A DNA stretch of 64,000 nt from Isoperla grammatica (lineage: Eukaryota; Arthropoda; Insecta; Plecoptera; Perlodidae), in assembly GCA_945910005.1 (NCBI GenBank), contig OX246741.1:40907180-40971179 (forward strand), in the 5' to 3' direction. The position numbers were made by a program, and so were the translations under genes. The notes beneath the pieces were generated by a model, which saw nothing but the letters and a program-made list of their open reading frames with translations, made no database searches and was not told where the DNA came from. Below are positions 1 to 11,257 of the stretch, piece by piece (the first letter of the stretch is position 1; each line of letters begins with the position of its first letter).

Positions 1-1586
1 TGGCCAGTTCACGCGCCCGCCAGCATAGCCCTCATATACATGTCTCGTGGCCAGCTCACGCGCCCGCAAGCATAGCCCTCATATACATGTCTCGTGGCCA
101 GCTCACGCTCCCGCAAGCATGGCCCTCATATACATGTCTCGTGGCCGGTTCACGCGCCTGCAAGCATAGCCCTCATATACATGTCTCGTGGCCAGCTCAC
201 GCGCCCGCAAGCATAGCCCTCATATACATGTCTCGTGGCCAGCTCACGCGCCCGCAAGCATAGCCCTCATATACATGTCTCGTGGCCAGCTCACGCACCT
301 GCAAGCATAGCCCTCATATACATGTCTCGTGGCCAGTTCACGCGCCCGGAAGCATAGCCCTTATATACATGTCTCGTGGCCAGTTCACGCGCCCGCAAGC
401 ATAGTCCTTATATACATGTCTCGTGGCCAGTTCACGCGCCCGCAAGCATAGCCCTCATATACATGTCTGATGTCTCGTGGCCAGTTCACGCGCCCGCAAG
501 CATAGCCCTCATATACATGTCTCGTGGCCAGTTCACGCGACCGCAAGCATAGTCCTTATATACATGTCTCGTGGCCAGTTCACGCGCCCGCAAGCATAGC
601 CCTCATATACATGTCTCGTGGCCAGTTCACGCGCCCGCAAGGATAGCCCTCATATACATGTCTCGTGGCCAGTTCACGCGCCCGCAAGCATAGCCCTCAT
701 ATACATGTCTCGTGGCCAGCTCACGCGCCCGCAAGCATAGCCCTCATATACATGTGTCGTGGCCAGTTCACGCGCCCGCAAGCATAGCCCTCATATACAT
801 GCCTCGTGGCCAGTTCACGCGCCCGCAAGCATAGCCCTCATATACATGTCTGATGTCTCGTGGCCAGTTCACGCGCCCGCAAGCATAGCCCTCATATACA
901 TGTCTGATGTCTCGTGGCCAGTTCACGCGCCCGCAAGCATAGCCTTCATATACACGTCTCGAGGCCAGTTCACGCGCCCGCAAGCATAGCCCTCATATAC
1001 ATGTGTCGTGGCCAGTTCACGCACCCGCAAGCATAGCCCTCATATATATGTCTCGTGGCCAGTTCACGCGCCCGCAAGTATAGCCCTCATATACATGTCT
1101 CGTGGCCAGTTCACGCGCCCGCAAGCATAGCCCTCATATACATGTGTCGAGGCCAGTTCACGCGCCCGCAAGCATAGCCCTCATATACATGTCTCGTGGC
1201 CAGTTCACGCGCCCGCAAGCATAGCCCTCATATACATGTCTGATGTCTCGTGGCCAGGTCACGCGCCCGCTTGCATAGCCCTCATATACATGTCTCGTGG
1301 CCAGTTCACGCGCCCGCAAGCATAGCCCTCATATACATGTCTCGTGGCCAGTTCACGCGCCCGCAAGCATAGCCCTCATATACATGTCTCGTGGCCAGTT
1401 CACGCGCCCGCAAGCATAGCCCTCATATACATGTCTCGTGGCCAGTTCACGCGCCCGCAAGCATAGCCCTCATATACATGTCTCGTGGCCAGTTCACGCG
1501 CCCGCAAGCATAGCCCTCATATACATGTCTCGTGGCCAGCTCACGCGCCCGCAAGTATAGCCCTCATATACATGTCTGATGTCTCG
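1..1586. repeat. 47-bp minisatellite, truncated at left edge
   Basis: About 33 head-to-tail copies of a 47-bp unit; each begins tggccagttcacgcgcccgc and ends with catgtctcg. Several copies are 54 bp because 7 bases (tgatgtc) are inserted before the final tctcg; this longer variant recurs at irregular intervals. The array already starts at base 1, so its left end is outside the window. The unit length is not a multiple of three and stop codons interrupt most frames, so it is non-coding. Confidence 0.97.
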
Positions 1587-2202
1587 TATCGTAATTAATA
1601 AGCTGAGTGGTGAAGTCGCCAATTTCTAGTCTTCTCTAACAAGCCCGCGTACGAGGACGAGCTAAACGACACCTGACGAATTGGTCACGAACTGCGGCCC
1701 AGACGACACAAATTGGTGCCTAATTTTGTGCAAGTAAAAAATGTACGACTGCTGATAATGGTGATTAACGAAAACTCTCTAGGATGTCTATGCACCACAG
1801 TTAACTTTGTATCACTCTCTAAAGAAAAAATAAAAGAAGAAGAACCCACGTGATTGAAGTACGGAATGTTTACGGTACCGTAAAAAGTAACCCAAGCCAT
1901 AAAAGGTGTTATTTTAAAGTGCACTCGTCTAGTTTACTGCGAAATTGTTCTGCGCGGAGTATTGCGAATAACGATGGGAATTATGTGGAGGGTTTTCACG
2001 GATTTGAATGGTTCTTATTGTCCAGAGATAATACTGTGAAGCGAATCCGACATTTCGCGAAAGTTTCCTTAAAATATTGAACTTCGTTATCCAATGGCAA
2101 CATTCTGAGACAAATGTAATAATCACATTTAGTATTAATTGTATCACAGTATTTGATTTGAATTTAAAGCTTCTTAAAAGGCTGCAAGGTAAATCATTTT
2201 AG
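1587..2202. other. Unique AT-rich sequence, no gene seen
   Basis: Single-copy sequence to the right of the 47-bp array. Short overlapping open frames on both strands (up to about 79 codons) show no recognisable domain and no convincing splice context. Confidence 0.6.
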
Positions 2203-2849
2203 CAATAGGGAATGTGCAGATGATTTTTCTATAGTTCCATCTAGTTGAATTTCATTTTCTATAAAGAATCATATTAATTTTTGTGTGTGTTTGGAAAAGA
2301 TTTCATTGATAAAAATCACCCGAAACTTTCACACATCGTTTTGGCGGGAAAAACAGGGAATGACGTCAAACGTTTGGATCACAACCACCCAATCATATAA
2401 TAAAGAAACGATGTTTTGCTAATAATTTCACTCACAATAGAATGTTTTGTATCAATTTTTTTTCTAAAATGTTCAATAAATACTATTGAACATAAATTTA
2501 TACGAATAAAATCAATAATTACAGTATTTTTTAAGAAAAGTTAAAAACATTGTGGTTCTAAAATGAAACGTCTGAAGATCGACAACAATGAAGTGCTGTT
2601 ATAACAGGCAAAATAGTTGTGGATTCCAAAGAGCTTAGATAAATTAATTCATAAAATTGGTTGTTTACCAACGTTTGACGTCACGGACCATTTCACAATG
2701 CAGGTAGAAATGTCATACTTTAAATGCTAATAGAATTTAAACTATGCACTTCTCAGACATAAACATTAATTCCACGTAATTTTTGGATAAAGATCTATCA
2801 TTTTTTGGTACTCTGAACAATATTTATTTTTTATGAACATTCCCTATTG
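2203..2849. mobile_element. Candidate non-autonomous TIR element (MITE)
   Basis: The ends are inverted copies of caatagggaatgt (2203-2215 and 2837-2849). Inside, a second inverted match occurs: tgacgtcaaacg at about 2360 against cgtttgacgtca at about 2670, with weaker complementarity between them. This suggests long degenerate terminal inverted repeats of roughly 180 bp. There is no transposase frame. A target-site duplication is not clear, so the superfamily is unassigned. Confidence 0.5.
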
Positions 2850-4207
2850 GTGTTGGCATGCCGCCTGGAGTTCTTCAACATGTACACATATGGTCTACGA
2901 TACCTGTACATATAAACAAATATCACACACCAACTAGTTACGGTTATACGTTTTTATTTGAATTTTTAAAATGACGAACATTTACATGTTTTAAAAAATC
3001 ACTTGAATATTTGGAATGATGATGACCGAAGATTTGGTGTAGGCCTATATTTCATCTATAACCATGCAAACATTAAGATGCATTACATTTTTCGTGAGTA
3101 CAGAAAAAATCCATGAATGGTCAATGGAGATCAATGGAGGTCGAATGGTCAAAAGCGTCAATCAAGCAAAGAAAAACGGGGTTTATATTATTAATTTTGA
3201 TTTTTTTGTTTCCGTTCTGAAATGTGGACTAGTCAATATAACACTGAAACGCAAATATAAAGTAAACCTAATGAGTACTTTTACCACACGAAAGTATTTA
3301 AATTTAATATTTTCTATATGTACTAAAAAGCTGGTTGATAATTTGCTAGGCAACCAACACGTTTGTTTAGCTACAATAATGTTTCGCATCCTCTTGTTAT
3401 TAAGTCTCATCTCTAAAGCTTGGTATTCAAATGAAGGTCTCTCCAAGTGTAAATTTCTTGAAATGATTACAGGTCAATTAAAACAAATTACGAATGAGAA
3501 CATCTTTTTATTCCAATTCCAAGAACTTCTAATAGATGCTGTGTGTACTTAATTGTGTATATATAACAACATTTCTAACATGTACACATCGTAAATCGTC
3601 ACCAATGACTATTATGCAGATGATGAAGTGCATATATTATATCATTCTGGCGGCGGCAGAAGGTTCACTAGACAAACGGCCAACTGTCTTCAGACGCCAT
3701 CGTGTTTTAACACTTGCAGGCATTGAGTGAGAGATATTGTTGAGGTATCAGTGCTGAGGTATTTTTAGGTTTATTCCTGCTTCGAAACCATGAGGTATCG
3801 GCTTCGATTTCTGGTTAAAAAGAATACTGGCTTAATCTCCAGTTTTTGTCTCCAGCTGCCAGTTACTACAGAGTAGTATTTGAAATACGAGAAAATATGC
3901 ACTTTGAGATTGATGTATTTTTGTGACACTGCGTCATTTATAAATGTATCATGTACTTGGATAATTTTGCCATAACATGAACATGCTCGTGACCGGAAAA
4001 ATCTCTATAAAAATATGCTATCACAAATTTTGCCGCCATTTTGTTTCAGAAAAATATTTTTCAGTACCGGTAACTATTGCGTAACTTTGTAACTTTTTGA
4101 ACGATTTTGTCACAAAACTATATACACCTTCAATCCACATCGAAGCTTGTCGATGGTCGAAATTTCAACTTGATCGGACGTTCCGTTTGAACGCTATCGA
4201 CAGACAT
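2850..4207. other. Unique sequence, no supported gene
   Basis: AT-rich single-copy DNA. A 162-codon ATG frame at 3064-3552 (+) is the longest here. It has no recognised domain, is rich in hydrophobic and Lys/Asn codons as expected of AT-rich DNA, and overlaps an 87-codon frame on the other strand. I treat it as chance. Confidence 0.5.
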
Positions 4208-4296
4208 AAAATACAAAAAAAAAACAAAAAAAACAAAAAACAAAACAAAACAAACAAACAAACAAACAAACAAACAAACAAACAAACAAACAAACA
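4208..4296. repeat. A-rich / (CAAA)n microsatellite
   Basis: An A-rich tract with scattered C grades into a perfect CAAA/AAAC tetranucleotide run ending near 4296. Confidence 0.9.
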
Positions 4297-4651
4297 GAGG
4301 TGCCATAAAAGTCTAATGGGGCGCTCGCTTCGCTTGCTTAATAACTATCGGTGTTTAGTGTAATATGCCGATATAATGAGTATAAACAGCCTCATGCACA
4401 AAGATTTACCGACGCAAACTTGCCTTTCATTAAAATGGCGGCCTTGCTGATGCAGATAAACTTGCGGAAGTTTAGATAAATTTTTAGCTATATGCGGGAT
4501 AGTCGATTGAGCCGCAAATTTACGCAGCTCTCGCACATATTTGCGCAGGCAAATCTTTTTGTGCATAATTTGCTGACGCGTCAACAGTTGCGTCCACAAG
4601 TGGCTTTGTACATGAGGTTCTTGCGATGTGACGAAGAAAGTAAAAAATGCG
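4297..4651. other. Unique sequence, no gene seen
   Basis: Single-copy stretch between two microsatellites. Open frames of up to 84 codons are on overlapping strands and none is recognised. Confidence 0.55.
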
Positions 4652-4735
4652 TTGTGGTTGTTGTGGTTGTTGTTGTTGTTGTTGTTGTTGCTGCTGCTGC
4701 TGCTGTTGTGGTTGTTGTTGTTATTGTTGTTGTTT
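4652..4735. repeat. (GTT)n / (GCT)n trinucleotide repeat
   Basis: A GTT/TGG/GCT trinucleotide tract. It produces poly-Val and poly-Leu frames that are not credible proteins. Confidence 0.9.
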
Positions 4736-5618
4736 CCGCCTAGCGGAGATAAATTAAACCTTGTGTTTGACGGGTGTAATCAAGTAGTCTGTGATCTGTC
4801 ACTGCTGCCAACAATGCTGCAGATGTTACCAAAGTCACAACAAGAACCTTGTCAACAGAAACGTGATTGTTGTGGGTTGCGGGAGGTCTCGCAATCATGA
4901 AGGACCTCGCCGGGCATTTATTTAATCAAAACCACGCTTCAAATTTTGTTTTAGGGAATGGCTCGGTTCTTGAAATCTGATCGGGTCAACACTACATCTC
5001 GTAAATCTACACGACGTCGCAAAAAGGTACTGTTAAGTTTGACAAATTGATTCACATAACAGAACTAGGCTGGGATAGGCTTATAACCTGGGCGGTCTAG
5101 TAGGCTTCTTTTTTGGTATGTCGTAACTTTTGATTAAAGTGATTTGTAAGATGTTAATTGAACGACCAGATGCCACGGCCGAGCAGGACAGAACGAACCC
5201 AGTCGAGCGAAACAATAAACAATATACAATACACAATAGGTCGGCACAGCCGTGACCAACACCTGACGTTTCAATCGCGACATCCGGGGGAAACAAAACC
5301 TTCCTAGATTTAATTGATTCAGGTAGAATAATACGTCACAGTTTATGCAACGAAGCAAATCGAGAAGATGCGCGATGTACTTGGTTAGTGATGAAATACC
5401 TCCGGTCTGCAAATCCACACTGTTCACCATGTCAGTATATTTCTGTAGGCCTACAGCGAACTTGCTTGCTTGATTGCCGCGTACATTTTTTCGTTATGTA
5501 GACCTAATGCCTAATACAATAATAATCATTGAAATATACCAACTAATAAGTAAATCCCAAGCTATCTAATGATGAAATAACTGACACAAATATGTGTACA
5601 CAAATCAGTGTATATGTT
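4736..5618. other. Unique sequence, no gene seen
   Basis: It begins with cgcctagcggagataaa, which resembles an internal motif of the transposon at 9520-10652 (near 9627), so the left part may be an old fragment of that family. The rest has no feature I can support. Confidence 0.5.
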
Positions 5619-6128
5619 ACCTGTTGTTGCATCTTTCCAATTATGAAAGGCGCATTCTTCAAGCTGCACGTAATTATGTTTTAAACCACTTTAAGTAGGC
5701 CTACGTTGTTTTGGCTACTGCTTTGCACGGATTTGTGTGCTTCAGCCTAGGCTCCAGGCTGGTGCATCAATCTTGGATGGTTCAATCAGCACTTCTACGT
5801 TGTTTCTGCAGTCCGCCGCTAGGTGGCGCTAACCAAAAACCATACAACTGCAAAAATAAATTACACACCTACAAAACATAATATTTATTTATACTAGGCC
5901 TATTTGAAGATGTGATTTATTTTTGAGTGTATTTCTTTGAAAATAAAAAATTGTTACATATAACGTGAAAGTAACTGGCTGAAGCATACAAATCCGTGCA
6001 TAGGTCTAGGCCTAGCGCCCTAGCCATAGCCAAAACAATATATCTAATTAAACTGGTTTAAAACATAATTACTACTATTGGAAGCATGCGCCTTACATAA
6101 TTAGAAAGATACAGTAGGCCTAACAGGT
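5619..6128. mobile_element. Long inverted-repeat element
   Basis: Two arms of about 130-150 bp are reverse complements (5619-5748 and 5976-6128). They share blocks such as ttatgttttaaacca and gcacggatttgt, around a spacer of about 230 bp. Arm identity looks like 75-85% by eye, with short indels, and gtaggcctac motifs lie in and beside the arms. There is no coding capacity. Most likely an aged foldback or MITE-type element; the exact ends and target duplication are uncertain. Confidence 0.6.
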
Positions 6129-6319
6129 AGGCCTACCTTGACATGTAGAGTGATATTTGTAATTTTATTTTAAAAATAATAGTTATCTTTATGAATAGGT
6201 ACCATATAAAATAACACGAGGAATACATTGGAAGCTTAGATTGTGATGTTTATAGGTCTAAGCTATAGCACCTGGGCTTTGGTTTGGCTCAGGGGGGTGC
6301 ACCCATCATAGGTTGAAAG
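6129..6319. other. Spacer ending in an 8-bp target duplication
   Basis: AT-rich spacer. Its last 8 bases (6312-6319, gttgaaag) are the left target-site duplication of the next element. Confidence 0.6.
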
Positions 6320-6700
6320 CAGGGGTGTAGTCGTAAATTAATATCAGCCTGGGCGCCTTGTTTGCGGAGGAGGGTGGGGGGGGGGGGGGGGGGAGCGGCA
6401 ATGCCCACATACAGTCACAGTGGAACTACTTTGTTTATAAAAGACAAAATTATAACCAAACATTTCTAATGGATTTATATTTTGTGGAGTATTCAAGTAG
6501 GTTACTATTTCATTTTGTTTATGTCAAAATCACGTATCTATTATGCTTAGATTTGTAAGCATAATAATTGCCGCCGATTTTCATGAATAAGCCTGAGCGC
6601 GCCTAGGTCGCAAAGACAAAAGTGTGGCTGGGCTAAGCCCAGGCTGAAAAACACTAGCCTGGGCGGCGCCCAGGCCCGCCCAGGCCCGACTACAGCCCTG
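6320..6700. mobile_element. hAT-like MITE with perfect 8-bp TSD
   Basis: The ends are inverted (caggggtgtagtcg on the left, cgactacagccctg on the right). The element is flanked by a perfect 8-bp direct repeat gttgaaag at 6312-6319 and 6701-6708. An 8-bp TSD and CAGGG-type termini are the hallmark of hAT transposons. The 381-bp interior has no transposase and contains a poly(G) run at 6365-6393. Confidence 0.85.
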
Positions 6701-6708
6701 GTTGAAAG

Positions 6709-7039
6709 GAACCGTAGGCCTATCATTAGTACACTTTGCCACTGGATCACTACAGCAATGTAGCTATTTTGCCACGCCGCCATGTTGAATTTATTTCCTT
6801 TTAAGAGCACGAAGGATTGTCCTAAGGAAACGCAGGAGAGCGGATGTCCCACAGAGCAGTTAAAAGAAAAGTTAGGTTAGAGCTAGGTTTCCTTTTGTGT
6901 TCTGATGACTTGACTCCTAGTTCTCTGGATCAAGAAACGGTCACATAACTCACTTTGTCACGAAGAGATGGCGTTATTGCTGTTTATTTAGTTTACTTTG
7001 TCGTTCATAGATAGCGTAGTTCGCAGGGAAGTTATCTCT
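6709..7039 (+). other. Upstream region of the HMG-box gene
   Basis: It could hold the 5' UTR, promoter or an upstream exon. There is a 32-codon ATG frame at 6782-6880, but its possible donors (after 6845 or 6870) do not give a convincing phase match to the HMG-box exon. An alternative acceptor (cttcag ending at 7054, preceded by a pyrimidine-rich stretch) lies just inside the next exon. Confidence 0.35.
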
Positions 7040-7268
7040 ATGGTTTGTCTTCAGAACGGGTACATCGTATTCTACATGACCATGCTGCAGAACTACCCTA
7101 CGTGTGCGGTCAAGGCCGTGGCCAAGAAGGCTGGGGAACTGTGGAACGCAATGAGTCCTTGCGAGAAGATACTCTACAAGGAAAAGGCAAAGACGTCTGG
7201 CACCAGGACCTGTCAAGGATGTCGCACGGACATGAACGGGGGAGTCCCCCACGGACAGCGTAACCCAG
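7040..7268 (+). CDS. HMG-box protein, exon 1 of 2
   Basis: This exon encodes the N-terminal 76 residues of a predicted 350-residue nuclear DNA-binding protein. Residues about 6-51 fit an HMG-box: an N-x-Y-x-x-F helix 1 (N6, Y8, F11), Pro20, then A-x-x-x-G-x-x-W (G32, W35), SPCEK (39-43), and Y46 followed by K-E-K-A-K. After the box come a CxxC (58-61) and a Gly/Arg-rich linker. The start shown is the in-frame ATG at 7040. Alternatively the exon begins at 7055 after the acceptor-like cttcag, with the true start further upstream; that cannot be decided from sequence alone. The donor is g|gtacag after 7268, phase 1. Its partner exon begins at 7605. The single short box followed by a Cys/Arg-rich tail resembles arthropod MST-HMG-box protamine-like proteins rather than HMGB1 or SOX proteins; this family assignment is inference. 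Confidence 0.72.
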
Positions 7269-7604
7269 GTACAGGCGCTCATGTGTTTAGAGATTCAATA
7301 CCCCGTATGGGCCCAGGGTAGAATTTGAATTTAGTACACCACTTGTCCCGTTTCACCACCCCCCCCCCCTGACGTCACATGAAATGACCTAGTACACGTT
7401 GATAGGCACCAAATAATCAAATCAAAAAGTATAATAACAATAGTAAAACTTTAAAACAGATTGTGAAGTGCAAATCCATCATCCAAATAATCACAGATTT
7501 ATTTTTGCTGTAGGCTACTTACATCCCCCATATTTCTCGATTTACCCGGTGTTGCCCATATATGTTGTCATTGTAACTTTCTACTGTGTTCCCGTATTGC
7601 GTAG

Positions 7605-8428
7605 ATGATCGTCACCGTTCTGGCAGCCGCAGCGCATGCGTACGCGAGACAACGCAGTACAGCGTGCACACGATGAAAACCGAGGCAAGTAGATACTCGC
7701 CGGGCGAGCCGATCGCTTACGTGAACAGAATCCAAGAGACCGTCGTGGAAAGCTCGCCCGCCACCCACAGCAGACATCGCTACGTGTCCACCAGTGAGCA
7801 GTGCAACTGCAGGCGAGCCCCGAGCCCCCACCCGTACAGCCGCGGCGGCAATGGCCAGACCACGCACCACGAGAAGGTACGCCTTCCCTCCGCGGCGAGG
7901 CAACCACCCTGCAGCCCTGAGGCGTACCCCTGCAGTCGCGGGCACCACCACCACGACCGCGACAAGGTACGCTACACCAGGGGGAAAACACCGAACCCTG
8001 AGGAATACCGCTGTAGCTCTGCGAAAGAATACCACTGCTCGCCAAAGAATCACTCTCCCTCACATAATCCCATGCTGCAAAGGTTTTCGGGGGTCGTGCT
8101 CAAAAGACGGTGTCTTTGCGGCGCGGAAGTGGACGTGCCCATAGAGGAGGCCTTCACCAACACTGTGCACGCCCTGGCACCCACACCCTGTCGATGCAAG
8201 AAGGAGCACCGCCACAGGTCGAGACACCAGCACCAGGACGCCGATAAGGGAGGACACTGTAATTGCGGCAGGGAGGGTTGCAGGTCGGCGAAAAGGCGGT
8301 CGCAGAGCAGGGCTAGAAGGGACCAGAACGGGGATTGCCAGCAAGGACGCAACAAACGCTCTGCAGACTGCAATAATACTTCTACTGGCGAGAGCAAGAG
8401 ACGGCATTATTCTGCGTGGTACACGTAA
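7605..8428 (+). CDS. HMG-box protein, exon 2: Cys/His/Arg-rich tail
   Basis: An open frame continues from exon 1 across a 336-bp intron (7269-7604, GT...AG). Exon 1 supplies one base and exon 2 two, giving an Asp codon and preserving frame. The exon encodes 273 residues and ends at TAA 8426-8428. It is dominated by Arg, Ser, His, Lys and about 16 Cys, with four CxC motifs (CNC, CLC, CRC, CNC) and three degenerate E-x-Y-x-C-S repeats. A His4 run lies in the middle and a KRR/RRR-rich stretch near the end. Such a composition suits a disulfide- or zinc-crosslinked chromatin-condensing protein such as a sperm nuclear basic protein; that role is inferred. GC content and codon use are clearly higher than in the flanks. 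Internal GT sites at aaggtacgc (twice) could allow alternative splicing. No symbol assigned. Confidence 0.7.
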
Positions 8429-8975
8429 GAGCCCCCTAAAACAACTACATCAACACACGTTTCAAGTAGAGAACACCCACCCTGATCATAACGATACTGA
8501 CATGAGGATTCTATGTTACAAAATCAAACCAAATGTGAGCAAAGTATAATTATAGAACGAAGAAGAAATGAAAAAATTAAATTTGATCTCTGTAATATTT
8601 ATAGTACAACAAACATCCATATAAAGTCACACAACACTATTTCACAGGGTTTTGTTTTGTTAGTTCAACTTCAATTCTATTACTAGCTGGTACTAAGGGT
8701 GATCCAGCTTGATCCCCCCCCCCAACCCCCCCCCCTTATCCACTATCCGCTACCCACTAACCTGCTACACACTGAACGCTCACAGCTTTGGGCACCCCAC
8801 CTAGTATGCTACCACAAAGTTAACAATTATGTAATGGAAATAAATACGATAATAACACTTACACTCACATTCAATACCTGGTTTGGTGTTTTCCTAACCT
8901 AAAAGTATTATTTGATTTGATGATGGCTGGTATCATCCATCTTGGTTTGGTGGGTTAGTCGGTGGCATAGTGTAC
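8429..8975 (+). other. Putative 3' UTR and downstream of HMG-box gene
   Basis: After the stop the sequence becomes AT-rich. ATTAAA at 8576-8581 and AATAAA at 8839-8844 are possible poly(A) signals. Poly(C) tracts interrupted by Ala-like codons lie at 8717-8735. No other gene is seen. Confidence 0.4.
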
Positions 8976-9066
8976 ACTTTCGGCCACTACCCATTACCCA
9001 CTACCCACTACCCACTACCCACTACCCACAACCCACTACCCACTACTCACTACCCACTAACCACTA
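8976..9066. repeat. 7-bp repeat (CCCACTA)n
   Basis: Near-perfect tandem copies of a 7-base unit (cccacta), with diverged copies starting upstream near 8735. Confidence 0.9.
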
Positions 9067-9346
9067 GCCGACACAGGCATTGGTCGCCTGGTGTCACAAG
9101 CTTAGCCGACTAGAAAACTGCAATTTGAAACACACCCTGAAGTTTCAAAAATTTGTTGAGTGAGAGTAATGTTTTTATTTGACCTAACTACAATTTAATA
9201 TTGCTGATAGTAACAATGAAGAAAACGTGAGAAGAAATGAATCCTGAATAAGCACATCATCAAGGACCGACGGTTACATTTTATGTCCCATTCCAAAACT
9301 TGATACAAATTTGACCATTTGATGGTTCTTTCAGCAAGTTGGTGTG
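9067..9346. other. Unique spacer, no gene seen
   Basis: Single-copy sequence between the 7-bp repeat and the 67-bp tandem block. Confidence 0.55.
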
Positions 9347-10714
9347 TGAAGCAGTTGACTAGAGACCAACAAAGACATGCTTTTAACTATAGATACTAGT
9401 GACTATTGTTGATTGTGGAGCAGTTGACTAGACCAACAAAGACATGCTTTCAACTATAGATACTATAGACGATTGTTGATTGTGGAGCAGTTGACTAGAC
9501 CAACAAAGACATGCTTATATAGTCCTCCCAACGAAACTATTCTCATGCTTTCGTCATAACCCCCGAGGCCTCGAAGTAAACTTCCGCGGATGGTTTACTG
9601 CCTGCGAACTCGGGAGTTCGACGAGCCTCCGCTAGGCGGAGATCAAGTAGACCTTGTTGTGTAGCCAATGAGAGTTCGAGAATTCGAAGAAGTTCACAGG
9701 AACTATCAAAATCCAGCAAGCTGCGAGCAACACAAGGTCTACTGGATTTACTCCTAGCGGAGTAATTGCGAAGCGCAAAGTAAGGTCATTGAATGAGATC
9801 CAAAATCGCCATTTTGGATCCAACTACATAAATCGCATTATTATTTAAATAATCCTCACCAATAATGTGAACTTACGCGTAAAGTATTAAAATATATATA
9901 TATATATATAGAATGTGAAGACCAAATCTCATTACCGATTGTTATTTTGTCTTTTTGGCCCATAATTTGTTTTGACAGATCAATTCATTTGTTTTCCTGA
10001 ATGATTCTCCCATTTGAATAACATGGGATTTTTAACATTATGGAAATAGGTTAGATGACCTTACTTCGCGCGCGCTGCGCGCGCGCTACAAGCGATCTAG
10101 TAGACCTTGCGAGCAACATTGGCAGTCTTTTGTTTTTATTGAAAGCCTGTCAAAATGTATAAAAATTCACACTTTACTGAGTAGATCCATAGAGTAACTA
10201 CTCACAGCACGTATTTATTCTAATATTTCACTGTGTTCTAGAGGTAGGTCTAAACTGTAAAGGTATAGTCCGTCCTACTTTAGTTTGATGAAATAAAGTC
10301 GTTTAAACACCGGCGTTTCCGCCATTTCTTGGTATCGAAAGCTGTTAATGGCTGGGTTCCCGTGATCTATTTTCAATCATCACTTCTCTTCAAACACGAC
10401 TTATTGGTATTGTTACTACACACTTATATTTGTATTTAATTTTTAAAAATATTCATTGTGTAATATTATTAATAGCAACTTAACCAAATGAGAGAACTAC
10501 CATTTATCAACATCGGACAAGTTGGCCAACTCACGAACTGAGAGCAATCCGACGCAATCTTCCATCAAGCACACGGAGGAATGACAAGTTAAGTTGCCAT
10601 TCGGGACATGGCCTGTGATGAAAGCATGAGAATAGTTTCGTTGGGAGGACTATAACTATAGATACTATAGATGATTGTTGATTGTGGAGCAGTTGACTAG
10701 ACCAACAAAGACAA
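9347..10714. repeat. 67-69-bp tandem repeat split by a transposon
   Basis: Three units (gttgactaga at 9354, 9423 and 9490) precede the insertion at 9520-10652. A further unit resumes at 10655 and runs to about 10714 (gttgact at 10692). Unit content matches on both sides, showing that the element inserted into an existing array. Confidence 0.85.
9520..10652. mobile_element. TIR transposon, non-autonomous, TA-type target
   Basis: The terminal inverted repeats are about 37 bp and near-perfect (left begins tagtcctcccaacgaaacta at 9520; right ends ...gggaggacta at 10652). TA dinucleotides flank both sides, as for Tc1/mariner-type insertion. The interior holds nested inverted segments: 9627-9661 against 9730-9766 (ccgctagg... 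/ gtagaccttg), an inverted relative of that block near 10060-10110, and an alternating GC palindrome at 10070-10085. No transposase frame is present. Superfamily is tentative. Confidence 0.7.
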
Positions 10715-11257
10715 TACTAGCGTCACAATCCCTTATCTGTGCTAGTGTCGATTGATCGACATTCAAACGTTTGAAGAGCAGATGGAAAACGTACGACCTC
10801 GTGTTTCTAGCCTACTTGGTAAAATTTGATTACTCCCCGATTGCAGTTTCTGTCTGCTTGTTTGCAAATTTTGTGTTTAGTTGAAATTGTGCTTTTTTTA
10901 TTTTTTATCTTTGCTTATATTTAATTTCCTCCTAACACTTCTCTTTTTATTACATTATTTTTTGTATTTCTCTTTACGTTTTGTCTTTTTTTGTGATAAC
11001 ATTGATATTGACTTTCTGTCTTTTCACACGTATCTATATTTCTGGAATGCCAATATATTATTTCGTTTGTTTCTTATACCTCCAGTTGTGTAGATATTTT
11101 TCCAATTGTCACTTCTCAATGTCCTCTTACTTTATATTGCTGTACTTTATTTATATTTCTCCTATAATGTATATAGTTGTATTAATTGTCCTCATTTGTC
11201 GGCAGTTTTATTACTGAATAGAATAGACATAACTATAAAATAAAAATAAAATAGCGT
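10715..11257. other. T-rich unique sequence, no gene
   Basis: Strongly pyrimidine-biased on the + strand from 10880 to 11220. Phe/Leu/Ile-rich frames here (up to 78 codons) follow from composition and are not treated as genes. Confidence 0.6.

Noticed and set aside
3064..3552. 162-codon ATG frame
   Set aside because: Longest non-repeat frame in the left part, but AT-rich composition, no domain and an overlapping antisense frame make chance more likely.
7568..8407. Minus-strand frames of 115-161 codons opposite the HMG-box gene
   Set aside because: Antisense shadows of the GC-rich exon 2; no consistent splice sites and unnatural Ala/Val/Cys-rich composition.
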